Positions 22,003 to 33,605 of a DNA stretch of 64,000 nt are shown here, in pieces (the stretch's first letter is position 1; each line of letters begins with the position of its first letter). The stretch covers positions 5,105,001 through 5,169,000 of the forward strand of contig NC_070563.1 in NCBI RefSeq assembly GCF_026914185.1. Direction: 5' to 3'. The notes under the pieces were generated by a model. It did not search any database. It worked only from the letters and a program-made list of their open reading frames with translations, and was not told where the DNA came from. This stretch comes from Puccinia triticina. Taxonomy: Eukaryota > Basidiomycota > Pucciniomycetes > Pucciniales > Pucciniaceae. Both the position numbers and the translations under genes were made by a program.

Positions 22003-22475
22003 CTCAAGATTCAGCGGCCCTGTTGCCGGAGGGAGAAGCATGACAATTTTTTCCGGCAGGAAATGCCCCCAACAGCCTGGACCATACCTCAAGCTTCACC
22101 GGTGTTGTTCATCTGGCATTTGTACCTTGCTGACTTGCCAGGAGGCTCCTTGGCAAAGTTGGTACTCTACTGGTTGGTACCAAGTGTACCCACTTGGCTT
22201 GGATGATTCTTGCTTATCAAGTATATGCAACCTCCACTCACATGTGGATTTTCTAGGGAGGATGCCCACAAATTAGCAAAACTCCGCCTGCCAACAGGTG
22301 ACTGATCCAATGAAGCTTGGAGCCTGCGCGCCCAGCCAAATCCAAAAAATACTATCCACCAATGGCTGGGCACACACTTGGCGCCAAGTACTTTGGCACT
22401 GACATCCCACACAGGCAGGTACAAGTGTTGCGCTTTTCAGCCTGGCAACAGGACCGGTGAAGATTGAGGCACACT
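22003..22475. mobile_element. Foldback MITE-like element
   Basis: ACCTCAAGCTTCACCGGTGT (22087) and, reversed from 22472, GCCTCAATCTTCACCGGTCC form imperfect TIRs that continue inward (CTTGTACCT, CTTGCCAGG). A second, outer copy of the left arm (ACCTCAAGATTCAGCGGCCC) starts at about 22003. This suggests partial duplication or nesting. Confidence 0.5.
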
Positions 22476-22970
22476 CCAGCCCGCTCGGAGAATTCCCTGC
22501 CCAGTGAGCCAGTACAAATCTTTGTCAGGAATTTGGTTTGCTTCACCATTCCCATTTCCTGAGTGAGTGCAAAGAACTCCCTCCTGAAAGCTTGCTTAGC
22601 AGGAAACTTCCCCGTTGAGGGGGTGTAGCTCAAGCTCCATCGGACCCATCACCTGTTTGAGGGAAAACTTCAATAATTAGTCCCTCCTCCGCTCAGTGGG
22701 AAGTGTTCAGGAGTGTAGTTAGCTTAGAAATTATTGCAAAGCACCACCTCTCATTCAGAGCACCAAAATGCTGCAGGATACTTGGGTGGCTGGCAGACAG
22801 TTGGTCCAACTTTACTCTATCCCTTGACTGGAATGACAACTAGTCCTCAACCAGGGATCCTCCTAGTCATTTACTGTGATGGCACCTAGCTTTTATGGTT
22901 CTCTTTGCTCCATGGATGACTCCAACTGGACAACAAGATATTTCACCCTAATCAGGACATACTACAACAA

Positions 22971-23005
22971 CAGGAAACTGTCTATGGGCCTTAGACAGTT
23001 TCCTG
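22971..23005. repeat. Perfect hairpin, 14-bp stem
   Basis: CAGGAAACTGTCTA, loop TGGGCCT, then TAGACAGTTTCCTG. No gene is seen around it (22500-23400). Function unknown. Confidence 0.9.
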
Positions 23006-23399
23006 TGGCTGTAGCTGATTTACGAGGTGGTGACTGCCTTGATCACCCTCATCTAAGCAACTGCAAGGATGTGACAGGTTTTCATATTCAAATTTCAAGC
23101 AGAATCTGCCACCTTTCTTTTTTGCTTAAGTAGACATATTTGTTCCTGTAACCGTTTCAAAAATAAATTGCACCGGTTCAGTTGACAGGAAGTGCGCTGA
23201 GAATCACATCTACCAATACCAAGTTTCTATTCACTTGATTTAGAAAAGAAATTAAACCAGCATTGCTAAGCCAAACTGCCTTGTCAACTGGGTAAGCCAA
23301 GGAACCTTGCATCACAATGAAAACGTAACTTCTCAGGATGTAAGTACACTTATAATGATGACTCTTGCTTTAAAAATGAGATAGATTTGTGTCACACAA

Positions 23400-23690
23400 A
23401 CCACTTTCATCTTCCCAGTTGCATTTCACTTTTGGACCAACCATCAGCAAGTATCTTAACATCTTCCCAATTGCATTTTCATTCACACCGACTGTCACCA
23501 AAGAAATTTTTCCCTTTCCAGTTGCATTTCCCATTCATACCAAATATCACCAAACCTCTTTGCAGTTGCATTTTCCATTCATACCAAATATTGCCAAACC
23601 TCTTCTCAGTTCCATTTTACATTCATACCAACTACCACTTCCCAGTTAAATTTTCCATTCATACCAACTATCACCAATCCTCTTTTTACC
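23400..23690 (+). repeat. Tandem repeat of about 45 bp in front of the alpha-kinase
   Basis: Around six imperfect units of the form CCAGTTGCATTTTCCATTCA then TACCAAATATCACCAAACC. They end directly before the ATG at 23691, so they would lie in the promoter or 5' UTR of the alpha-kinase gene. Confidence 0.8.
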
Positions 23691-23952
23691 ATGCCTGTCT
23701 GCCAAAAGTGCAAATTATGGACTGAAGCTGAACTTTTGCTTGACACTTGCACATCATGTGTCAGTTCATTTATGCAAAATGCTCAGAAGAATATGAATCA
23801 AAATCCAACAGGACATCAAAATTGGCATAGCAGTATTTCCCCACCTCCTGCAAGAACCAATCACAGGTCCACGGTGATTCCATCTGTTGTGGTGTTCCAT
23901 ATGTGTGACAATGCCAAAAGCCCATTGCAGGTGTATTATAGTAGAGGGAGTG

Positions 23953-25139
23953 TGTAATACGGTGCGGGGGAAGAAGGGAAGAAGGAGCAAGATGGGAGGA
24001 GAGGCCTTGACCCCCAACATTGGGGATGGGACAGGTTAGACAGTGGATGCAGAGTGTGTGGAAGAGGATGGAAGGTGGCTTGGTTGCATAGCAACACATG
24101 ACATCATGCAGCACAGTACATGCATGAAAGTGCTGTGTAGCTCAAGCGCCTCATGCAGCATATATCCCTCATTGTTTGTACGGATAGTATAGCATATGCA
24201 GGTAGATAAGCTGTACAGGAAGTGTCTCCCGTAGCATAAATCCCTCATTGTTTGTACATGTAGCACAGCATATGCAGGCAGATAAGCTGTACAGGAAGTG
24301 TCTACTGCAGCATAAATCCCTCATTGTTTGTACATGGAGCACATCATATGCAGGTAGATAAGATGTACAGGAGGTGTCTCCTGCAGCATAAGTCACTCAT
24401 TGTTTGTAAGGCAGTGCAGCACACCCATGCAGATGCTGTGTAGCTGAGTGTCTCCTGCAGCATAAACCCCTTGTTGTTTGTACATGCAGCGCAGTACATG
24501 CATGAGAGGCTGTGTAGTTGAGATCCCCTGAAGCAATAATCCCTCATGAGGAGCTTCCCTGGAGCAAAAATCCCTCACCCTTCAATATATAAGGAGGCCC
24601 TTTCCCCCCTTATCAGACTTTTCCCCATCAGCCTACAGAGGTTTGGTCACAAGTGGTTAGTTAGTTTAGTTAGCATCAGCCTACAGAGGTTTGGTCACAT
24701 ATGGTAGTTTATTCAGCAGTGCTGTTATTAGCGGTATTAGTGGTTAGTACAAGTAGCGTAGAAGTTTAGTAGCAGTATTAGTGTTTTGGCAGTAGTAGAA
24801 CCAAGCATAACACAACAACAAGTTTGCGTTGAACAGCATATTAGTAATGTGTAGTACAAGTATAACAAAGTAAGTATATTGCCTGCAAGCAAAGAAGTTA
24901 TAACAGATTTGCTAGCCTGTTGAATCAAGTGATCTAGGTCTGATAGAGATTACTATATGAAAGTAAGATCTATCTTGGAATCAGCCATATCTTTATAACT
25001 ATTGATTACAAGACTCTTAGATATTTGCATAGTATTATTAGAGGGGCAGGTCTTTCAAACCACCCGTAAGTTGTAATAGCCTTTCAACCTATTAAGAAAT
25101 TTATTTCCCCCTCAGCGGATATTTCACCAAATTATATTT
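23953..25139 (+). mobile_element. 1.2-kb solo-LTR-like insertion in the alpha-kinase (4-bp TSD AGTG)
   Basis: AGTG flanks both ends (23949-23952 and 25140-25143), and removing the insert restores the kinase frame (...RGS-VPHES...). It starts TGTAATACGG. It has a TATA box TATATAAG (24586-24593) followed by GAGGCCC and a C-run, as in the insertion 16587-18127. The right end (ATTATATTT) lacks the usual CA, so it is mutated or misplaced by a few bases. Confidence 0.68.
24120..24580 (+). repeat. LTR-internal tandem repeat, about 75-bp units
   Basis: Units with GCATAAATCCCTCATTGTTT and GTACATG...GCACA recur near 24165, 24241, 24317, 24393 and 24467, and lead up to the TATA box. ORFs on the minus strand here only reflect the repeat. 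Confidence 0.85.
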
Positions 25140-26641
25140 AGTGTCCCACACGAGTCCTACACCGTACCAACCAATCAACTCTTGTTGGCACAAAGAAGTG
25201 CCTCAATATTGTTGATTTTGGATCATGCTGGTGCAAAAGCATACAGCCAACAACTGGTTGAGAATCCCAGCTAGGAAAAGGAAAGGATCCCCCAAAGTCA
25301 ACCAAATTAGATAGCAAGGTTATTGAGTGTGCATGAATGCTATATGAAGATGGGTTCTTGCACAACAAAAAAGGTCTCTTCTGATGAAAGCAACTAGTCA
25401 ACCTGCAAGATCCCAATCTCTATGAAAAACTTTCATCTCAGCTCTGGCATGTTTTTTCATCAGAAATTTTGGAAAAAACTGAAATTCAAACACTCCCAAC
25501 TTCACCAGGGAATTATATATCCCTCAGCCAGGGAAAAGCAAGAATACCAAACCCAGAAACCCTTGCAGCAATCATCAATCAGACTGTTCCAAGAAAGAAA
25601 ATGAACTTAGACCTCATGTATCACCACCCACAAGAAACCAACACCCCCATGGTCAATCCCACCAGAATTTCAACCCAGGTTGTCACAATAGCAAGCAAAT
25701 CCAAAGGGAGCTCAAAGATTGCAAGCATGTGGGCTCTTGGTGGCAAGGCAGCTACTCAACCAGCCCGGGGTAGTAGAGGTTTATCAACACACGTGGCTTG
25801 TCTCAGCAAACCAGTACATAGTTCAACAAGCGTACTTGACGGCTGATGGATTGAGGGGAATGGTTTATTCTTCTATGCTGGACTTCCACTGGCTCTAGTT
25901 CCAAACAGTGAATACCTTTCATTATCAAACAGCATCAAGGCTATTACTTATCCAATCATCTACCAAGTCAATTTGAATCATACCGTTGGAAAGGGACATA
26001 GTATGCGGATTGCCTATGTTGCCCAAGTTAAGACACCAATGGACAATGGAATGGAGGTTATCAACCATTGGGTGGCAAAAGTTCGATTTAATGATGCATC
26101 CCCATCTATACCAAAACATGCCACCGATACTCCCATGTATGAAGGGTTTCAGCACATCTTGGATGCTTTCAAACGTGCCATCAATGTTTGTGAGCACTTA
26201 AGTCTGGTGTTCCTTGAAATGGCTTAGAGAATAAAGGTATGTGGTATCCACTTTGACCTTTTCTTTATTTTTCCGCACTCTTACCTGTTATTTCAGCTTG
26301 TCTGGTATGCTGTGATTGCTACAGGGGAAATTCACAAACCAACAGATGTTTAATTTTTGGAAGCTGTGCTCAAAGGACCTTATGTCAAGTATTCAAGCAA
26401 TATAAATTTTTTGATAAATCCAGACCAAGAAGGCATGGATCCTCATTTATGGTATTTGATGAATGCTTTCACTCACTGGTCATACAATAACTCCGGTGGA
26501 AAGCAAATAGTTCTGTGATTTGCAAGGTGCTGGTCCCACAGTAACTGATCCCCAAATTGTTGACCTAGATTCTGAGTGAGTTTCTCTCTTGTAATTTTTT
26601 TACTTCCAAATACTTATGTTACATTAACTTAACAGGTGTTG

Positions 26642-27614
26642 ACAGCTCTGTTTATGAAGCTTAGGGCAAAAACCTGTCAAAATTAAAGGTTTTGGGCCCT
26701 AGCACTATAACTGTGCTGATATAAACACTGGTAATTTAAATTACCAAGCTTGTTACGTGGCAAATATGGCCACTACAAGGGTTTAAACTCTCTGTAACAG
26801 AGGAAGGATTAATTATGTAATTATTAATTACAGGGAATTAATTTGGCGTAAAAGTAGGTGGTAAGCGCTTAAACTGATTGGCTGCTTGACAGAGGCGGAG
26901 GTCTTACGGCAACTACTTATAAGGATAAATCTTTAAATATGCTAATAAGGGATTTTTGATGATTTAAAGGGTTAAATCCAGTGGATTTTACGTGCTGGGG
27001 ATGGTTTATAAGGAAAAGGGGCTACAATAGTAGCAGGGGAGAATATTCACGGCAAACTTACAGTTTATGGGCGGTGAATGGTCTGGGGGATCTTTTCCTG
27101 AGGGCCAAATAGGCCTCTATTTATAGAGGGGACTTCAGTGGGCGTAAACACTGAGTCCTTTTCTCCCTATGGGAGTATCCAGGGGTGTAGCTGTGAAAAG
27201 GGCTTGGCTGTGGGTAATTTAATTGTATTGTAATAGACTAATTACCCTGACTCTGTCACATGACATGTTTATAACCAATTGTCATGTGAAAGAGCTTCAG
27301 TAGAAGTCTACATAATACTTTCACGGGGTATTTTTACACAAGTAATATTACTCATTAATGTACAACAGCTTAATTTTATGTACATTGTTTGTTTTACTAA
27401 ATTTATGTATGTAATACTATTTTTGGGCGCTTTCTGGGGCCAATTCTTATTTATACAATTAGTACATGAAGGAATAGGAATAAGGGGGTACTTCAAGTGG
27501 GTGACCCCCCTTAACTTATGATGAGGAATCTGATTCTGCAATAATAATTTAATAATTATTATTATTTACTAAATTATTGCAGTCTTTTGGATACTTGATG
27601 TATCTCTAAGGCTG
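26642..27614. mobile_element. 973-bp AT-rich insertion with 10-bp direct repeat
   Basis: ACAGGTGTTG stands at 26632-26641 and again at 27615-27624. It spans the 3' splice site and first codons of the last alpha-kinase exon, so the insertion split the exon start. The length of the duplication points to a Mutator-like (9-11 bp) element. The termini share only CAGC as inverted bases, and no transposase is seen. Confidence 0.65.
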
Positions 27615-27713
27615 ACAGGTGTTGGGCAGATGGAAACAATAGCCACAAAGGCAGGTTGCCACACAGGAAATCCAGTGTGTGAAGCTCTTGGACTCAATTG
27701 TCAGCCTGCGTGA

Positions 27714-29540
27714 TGCCAGGGACAATAATCCTTTTAGCTACACGAGCTGCAAAGTGAAATAATAGAATTTTAAGGACTCTAGGGATGATATCCAAGGCTT
27801 TTGGAGAGGTTGTGTGGCGTAAAAAATAGAGAAAAGTAGTTTAATTATATTAATAAAATTAAAATAATTAAAATAAGAGGGGCCTGCAAGCAGGGGTGGT
27901 TTAGATCCCTCTTAGGTATTGTGCAAAGGCAGAAGATTTAGGTACCTGTTAGTACTGGGGCCTGCAAGCAGAGGTGGTTTAGATCCCAGCAAGAATAAAG
28001 CGGAGAATCTCAACAGAAAGGGGTTAAACTTACTAGAATTAAGCCCTTAGAGTCTTGAGGTTCTTCAGGGGAGAATCTGAGCAGATTCAGACAAAGGAAT
28101 GAAGCTAAAGTCAGCAACTATGGATCTTACCAGGCAGAGAACAAGTGTTGAGCACGTGTTGGAAGCGGGTAATAATCAAAGTAGGTGTAATAGCATGAGG
28201 AAGGGTCTTTGGAGCGCACAAAGGGCCCTTTAAATAGCCATGAAAGCCCTCTGGGGGCGCTCAGAGAGCCATATAGCTGCTGGCCAACTTGTGGGCGTAA
28301 TTCTGGCTCAATTTGGTGGTTGGCCAACTTGTGGGCGTGCTTCTAGACCAATTTGGCAACGCTACAGGAGGACTATTCCCTTTTGGGGCGTGCAAATGGC
28401 TGCAAAAGTAATGTTTGGCCATATCAGGATTAGTCTAAAACACTTCTAACTAGTAGGGGCTGTCACGTGTGTCCTATCTTCTAGATTGGGCCACTTATGA
28501 TGCTTCTGTATCATAATTAGTCTGAAACACATAGTAATTGTTTCAGATTAATTTACAGGTTACATAATGGTAATTACTGTTTGGGACATGTAGGCTGTCA
28601 CGTGTGGCCAATTGTTCTGCTTTGGTCTACATAATGACATAACATGTACCAATTGGTTGGTACTTCTTATCTTTGTGCATCAAGGATGTTTTCATTACAT
28701 CATTACATATGTAATGGAACATTCTAGGTGCTCATGGGACTCAGAAGGTGTCATATCTTCATAGTATGGCGTGATTACAGCCTTTTGGGTGTCTGTGACG
28801 CTTACAAGCATATGTCCATGAGCATATAAGCATAAGCGCTACCTTATCCGTGATAACTGGGTACATTTTTCATGTGTAATTTACACAGGGAAGGAGTAAG
28901 AGTTTAGGGTATGTTTCAGTGGGATACCCTAGTTTATTTTAGGTGTAGATTAGGAATCTAAAGTAATATTCTACAATTTACATATGTAAGAGTGCGTAAT
29001 AATGTCTCTTTCATAGGTAATATTTATACTTTTTTATAGTGTTACATATGTAGGAGATTAGTAATAATGTCTCTAAAATATGTAACATTTGTTATTATTT
29101 TTCTGTGATATTATTTCACGGTGGCTCTGACATAGTAGCCAGCTGACATCAATGAAGTTGTTGACCTGAAGTGGAAGAAACCAGTGCAAGCTCCACCTGG
29201 TCCAAAGTCACTTGCAAATCTTCTATCCACCCAGAATTGGCTTCCGTCTCCAGGCTTTAACCACTTCCCTACAAACCAAAACAATCATGTCCTCCATCAG
29301 AGCACAAGCAAACATTGATCCATTTGCACAAGGCTTTATTTGATTCCCTTTCTATCACTTCTTCATGTAAATCCTTTTTTTCTACAATTGCACATAGTTT
29401 TTTCTTCATCACTCCAAGAATGAAATTTATGTAATTGCTCTGTATATATAAAGCAGAAATAATCATGCATAAGAGATGATTTTGAAAAGCAGAGAGAAAG
29501 ATTTGGATGACAAAAGAGACACAGTACAAAATCTACTGTT
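27714..29540. other. No gene seen; AT-rich sequence with short duplications
   Basis: GGCCTGCAAGCAG(A/G)GGTGG occurs at about 27879 and 27959. TTGGCCAACTTGTGGGCGT occurs twice near 28275-28340. GGCTGTCACGTGTG occurs twice (about 28458 and 28590). These suggest decayed repeats. A short plus-strand open stretch near 29150-29270 (VDLKWKKPVQAPPGPKSL) is not recognised. Confidence 0.4.
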
Positions 29541-29544
29541 TAGA

Positions 29545-30420
29545 TGATTTGCTATCCAGAGCCTTAGCAAGATACTTTTGATGATCACCTATGGAGCTGC
29601 CTGTGTGCGTACCTCATTGGTATTTATGACAAGCATTCAGAAGATTAAGGTTGATTTGTAATGACAGTGCCAAGCGAGTAAACTCCGGATCTTCTTCATG
29701 TGGAGGCGTGCAATGTTTGTAATGCTTTGCCCTCCAGATCATTCTGAAAATCCCCGTAGTCCTGTAAAAATCAATCCCACTTTGTTGATTGGGGAAAACA
29801 CAAGGGCCAGACTTGATCTTGTAGCCATTGGAAGGACTTGCCAACTCACCAGTGTTTTTGAAGATGGGAACAAATAGGGCAAAGGAAAAGTCAGACATGT
29901 CTTTCGTGTCTTCATGAGGTTAATTGTAAAAACTGTCCATGTATAAGATGTGAGGAGAACCGGCCAATTTTGTGGTACTGTCCGTGAAACCCAGATCGGC
30001 AAAATTGGGAATGCCGTTCTTCTGCATGATTTTGACATTGTTCTTGAATGGGATGCTCCCCATTTTCTTGAACATGTTGCCCAAGATTGTCGCAACCCAA
30101 GTAGACGCAGAGAAAACCTTATTGTAAATTTCAGGATCTGCATTAACGGCAGCCTGCTTGATGTATTGTCCATGTATTTTGGCTTTTACCATTGCCTTAC
30201 GCCAGCCCAGAGCCCACATCCAACCACCCCAACACCAATATTTGATGTTGTTGACAAACTAGGTAGAGCTTTGGAGGTATTATAGGTTATGAGCCCAGCC
30301 CATTGAGCAGAGGTCAGATACAAAGACTTTGACAAAGCACAAGTGACAAATTTGCTTTTACCCTGGCGGAACAAACCAAACTCCCTGGCAACTTTGGTCT
30401 TTACTCTCCCAAAGCCACAC
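29545..30420 (-). pseudogene. Tet/JBP-like 2OG-Fe(II) oxygenase domain gene, copy 1
   Basis: The minus strand reads, in order, SAQWAGLITYNTSKAL (30300), GGWMWALGWRKAM (30190), GNMFKKMGSIPFKNNVKIMQ, GSPHILYMDSFYN, then an in-frame TAA (29920-29922), then PHEDTKDMSDFSFALFVPIF, SGPCVFPNQQSGIDF, MIWRAKHYKHCTPP and TRLALSLQINLNLLNACHKY. HED fits the iron-binding H-x-D, the His of KHCTPP the second iron ligand, and the Arg of TRLALSLQ the 2-oxoglutarate binder. Rust fungi carry many such Tet-like proteins (family knowledge). The frame is the same on both sides of the TAA, so a single nonsense change separates the two halves. Upstream, near 30250, another frame change is likely. A role in DNA base oxidation is known for the superfamily but not shown for rust members. 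Confidence 0.75.
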
Positions 30421-30539
30421 CTGTTCCCCCAGAAGAATTAACAACCAGTGCATCTACCAAACAAGACATAAAACCCATAGTTGAATCTCAAACATCATCA
30501 CTGTCCTCCGAAGATTCCAACTCAACTTTTCTTCCCAAA

Positions 30540-31664
30540 GATCTCGTACCTACCATCATGGCTAAAAAGTCTTCTCTATCAGGCAGTTCTGCTCCCTCAA
30601 GCATCAAACTCTGCACTGAGAAACTCAATCATCTTGACTTCATGACGTGGTGTTACAACATTTGATGCTCTCCAGGATTCATGGGCTTGGATAAATTTCT
30701 AAAGACCCACACTTCTGCTCTCATTGCTTGTTCCGACTATCAAAATAAGTTAGAAAAAGTCACCAATTACATTCAACTTCATCTTTCTCAATCAGAAGCT
30801 GTGCGCTTTGTTCCCAATCTGGATGTTTATGATCCAGTTGCTCTTTGGGATGCTATTTGAGAACATTATGCTGAAAGTTCAATCAAAAATTCTGCCAATC
30901 TCATGGATAAACTACACAACTTTTCTTTTCCTGAAGACTCCATGGCCAAAAATATTGACGAATTTCAAACCACCTTTCAACTTATGATTGAAGTTAGTGC
31001 CAAGGACTTTGACATAAAAGTCTTGAATTAGTTTGGATTTTCTTTGTTCACAAACGACTTCCTCAATCTTACAACACCTTTTGAGCTTTCCAATTCTCAA
31101 GCATGAAGAAGTTCAATGGTGTTTGACCAGTCATCATGATGTCTCAATTCTTGACCAACTTGGAAACAGAACTCCACTGTCAATGTGGCTCTTCCGTTCA
31201 AGCCTCTGCAGCTGCAACAGCTTTGGCTGTATTGTTGCAAAATTGTGGTTCATTCAAAAGCAACAACTCTGCCTATCCTGGATCCACTCAAAAAGGAAAA
31301 AATCTTTTTGGCCTACTTGTTGTTCAGGAGTTCATAATCCGGATACTTCTCATATGGAAGAAGATTGTCACCAATTGCATCCGGATAAAGCCGTAGCCTA
31401 CCATCAGGCCGCTATTGATTGAGTCCATTCAAGCACAAATCAAATAGAGCTCTTCTTAGCGTCAACTCAGGTGTATCCAATGCTATCTTCCTTGACAGTG
31501 GTGAATCAGGTCATTATCTTAAATATCAAGAATATTTCACTTCTTTCACTTTGATCTTGTCTTTGGTCTCCAGCGCCAATGGCTCTGCCATTCCAATAAT
31601 TGGCATTGGATCCGCCACCATACATACATCAACGGGATTAATACACATCTCCAAAGTGTTCTTT
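30540..31664 (+). pseudogene. Copia element C: gag and protease part
   Basis: Plus strand. The gag start region is MAKKSSLSGSSAPSSIKL near 30560, then LNHLDFMTWCYNI, DPVALWDAI, and FQTTFQLMIEVSAKDFDIKV. Several stops interrupt it (near 30662, 30858, 31030). The C-terminal gag motif is GVHNPDTSHMEEDCHQLHPD (about 31340). The protease part has IFLDSGESGHYLK (31480-31515; usually DSGAS) and PIIGIGSATI. The frame ISKVFF runs into the CACTA-like insertion at 31665 and resumes after it at PELSNSLIP. Confidence 0.8.
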
Positions 31665-32775
31665 CACCAGGGGAGATTTTGATGCACTCTCCAGAGAGTG
31701 CCATACTGTACCCTTTTTCCGTAACTGTGCTGGATGCCTTTGATGAAAGTAGTGTAAGAATTAATGAAAAATTCTGGAACTAATCCACATATGATCTGAA
31801 ACTGATTCTGGATTCATGCATAAACCATCCAGAAGTCATGCAGAAGTCAACTGGAAAACAACTGGAATGCGGTTGAAACCACCAAGACACAATGGCCACA
31901 ATCAATGCATAATTCAATTTGAACTGTTTGTCAATTGAGATGAATTATTGGCGTTAAATTCACTTTATTTATATGTGCATGAAGTTGGTCATTGTTTTCA
32001 CTTTGCTAATGTAACTGTCATGTGCGCGTGTGTAAGTTTGTTACAAATTGCAGGTTGGGCCTCCCGCAGATCAACAACATGTACACCCCTCTTAGAATGA
32101 TGTGAAAGGCCCATCTGAATTGGCATATTTCCCTAAAGAAGGCCGGTATATTCTAGAATTGAGCCAAAAAAGAATGAAAGTAGGGTGAAAATATGAGTCA
32201 AGTCAAGCTTTAAGGTGTGTGGTCCCAGATTTTAGATAGACGTCCTGGCTTCTTAACACGTATAACCTTGTGAGTTGTTTTTGTGTTTGTTTGTTTTCCA
32301 ATGTCTCCATGCACATGCATGTGAGTTTTTTTCCACTTTGCCAATGTCACCTTTGTGTACGCGCGTACATTAGGGTGACAGATCACTGGAGGGGCCTTTC
32401 ACAGCTACATTACAAGTAAAAACTGGTCAGAAAGCCATGAAAGCCCCCGCAAGTCACATTGACGTTGTTTGGAACCCCTTTGACATAGAGAAATTGATCA
32501 ACAGAAATTCACCATAAATGAGTAATAATTGGGCATTGATTAACTATGATTTCATCAAAGATTGTAATTAAGTTATCCTTAGAAAATTAAATGGTTCTAT
32601 ACAACATTGCACAAGGTCCTGTGATAATTCCACATCACTTCTGAAACACTGTCCATTGACTTCTGAAGAATTTATCAATCATTTCCTAATCCACATCTGG
32701 CTCACATCAGACCCAGAAAAACATAAAATTAGACTTTGGCACTCTCTGGAGAGTGCATCAAAGTCTCCCTTGGTG
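31665..32775. mobile_element. CACTA-like element, 38-bp TIRs, TSD TTT
   Basis: The TIRs begin CACCA(G/A)GGGAGA(T/C)TT and continue through TGATGCACTCTCCAGAGAGT to GCC, with two mismatches over 38 bp. TTT flanks both sides (31662-31664, 32776-32778). Excision in silico restores the copia C frame KVFF-VPEL. A 3-bp duplication and a CAC(T/C)A start indicate the CACTA/EnSpm group. No transposase inside, so it is non-autonomous. The Plavaka gene at 3.3-7.2 kb belongs to the same broad group but no TIR match was found. Confidence 0.85.
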
Positions 32776-33605
32776 TTTGTTCCTGAACTTTCAAACTCGC
32801 TTATTCCAAAATCCTTCTACATAAGACAAGGTTATTCTATCTTGTCCACCTCAAACGGCTCTGGTTTTGAATGTTGCAAGAATGATCATGTACTTTGTCG
32901 AGGATCTACCACGGACAACGTTCTTTTAATAAGCATGAATACCTTGAAAGCATTGGCAACAACTTCAACTCCGACTTGTTCTTCAATTGATCTCCATTGT
33001 GCGCTTGGACATCCAAGTCTTCCATACCTAAAAAAGGCTTTTCCAAATGTCACATTTGAGTCATTTGACTGCGCTGTCTGCAATGTGTCAAAAATGCATT
33101 GGACTCCCTTCTCTGGATCGTTTCCTTTGGTTTCTAAAAATCTTGACTGCATCCACATGGATCTTTGAGGACCAATGACCCCGCCTTCTCAAGGGGGTAA
33201 CCTTTATTTTCTGAAGATTGTGGATGGATTCAGCAAATATAGATTCATATTTCCAATGTGTTGTAAGTCTGATACCTTTGATATCTTTGTGGGGTTTTTT
33301 AATCAAGCTTAAACCTCCACTGACATGGGGGTGAATTTGTTAACTTGCGTTTTCATCAACTTTACAAAGAACGTGGAATTCAGCATCTGACTTTGGCCCC
33401 ATACACTCCCCAGCAAAATGTGTTCTCCAAATGGGGCAACCGCACAACAATTGAGAAAGCCAGGAACTTACTCGCCACATCAGGAATCTCTCTCTTGTGG
33501 TGGGGCAAAGCTGTTTCTACTGCTGTTTTCCTTGAAAATCAATCCCCCAATAGTTCACTCAAATTCAACTCACCTTATGAATTCTGGCACGGCACCGCTC
33601 CTGAT
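32776..33605 (+). pseudogene. Copia element C: integrase part
   Basis: PELSNSLIPKSFYIRQGY leads to the pre-integrase block IDLHCALGHPSLPYLKKAF with CAVCNVSKMH (HHCC-like), then NLDCIHMDL, a stop near 33166, FLKIVDGFSKYRFIFP (first catalytic Asp in VDG), a stop near 33310, then LTLAPYTPQQN and FWHGTAP. The frame APD runs into the hAT-like insertion at 33606 and resumes at 34340. Confidence 0.82.

Larger units (their letters stand above)
23691..27713 (+). pseudogene. Alpha-kinase domain gene, disrupted by two insertions
   Basis: The N-terminus has paired cysteines, C-x2-C-x13-C-x2-C (MPVCQKCK...TCTSC). After the insertion 23953-25139 the frame continues (SVPHESYTV...). The kinase part starts near 25860: MRIAYVAQVKTPMDNG, NHWVAKVRFND, ATDTPMYEGFQHILDAF. 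An intron at 26237-26296 (GTATGT...TTTCAG) leads to YVKYSSNINF, GMDPHLWYLMNAFTHWSYNN, then DLQGAGPTVTDPQIVDLD. This last segment is the alpha-kinase signature (DLQG...LTDPQI). A second intron (26577-26635) is followed by the insertion 26642-27614, after which the last exon has GCHTGNPVCEALGLN and a stop at 27711. Damage: in-frame stops near 26225 and 26348, and a base shift before DLQG. Alpha-kinase genes are numerous in Puccinia (family knowledge). Confidence 0.82.

Noticed and set aside
24036..24578. Chain of minus-strand ORFs with repeated Cys/Tyr-rich phrases
   Set aside because: Explained by the 75-bp tandem repeat of the LTR-like insertion; same phrase every 25 codons.
24120..24580. Regularly spaced repeats that might suggest a CRISPR array
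   Set aside because: The units are directly adjacent and diverged, without unique spacers of constant length, and lie in a eukaryotic LTR-like insertion.
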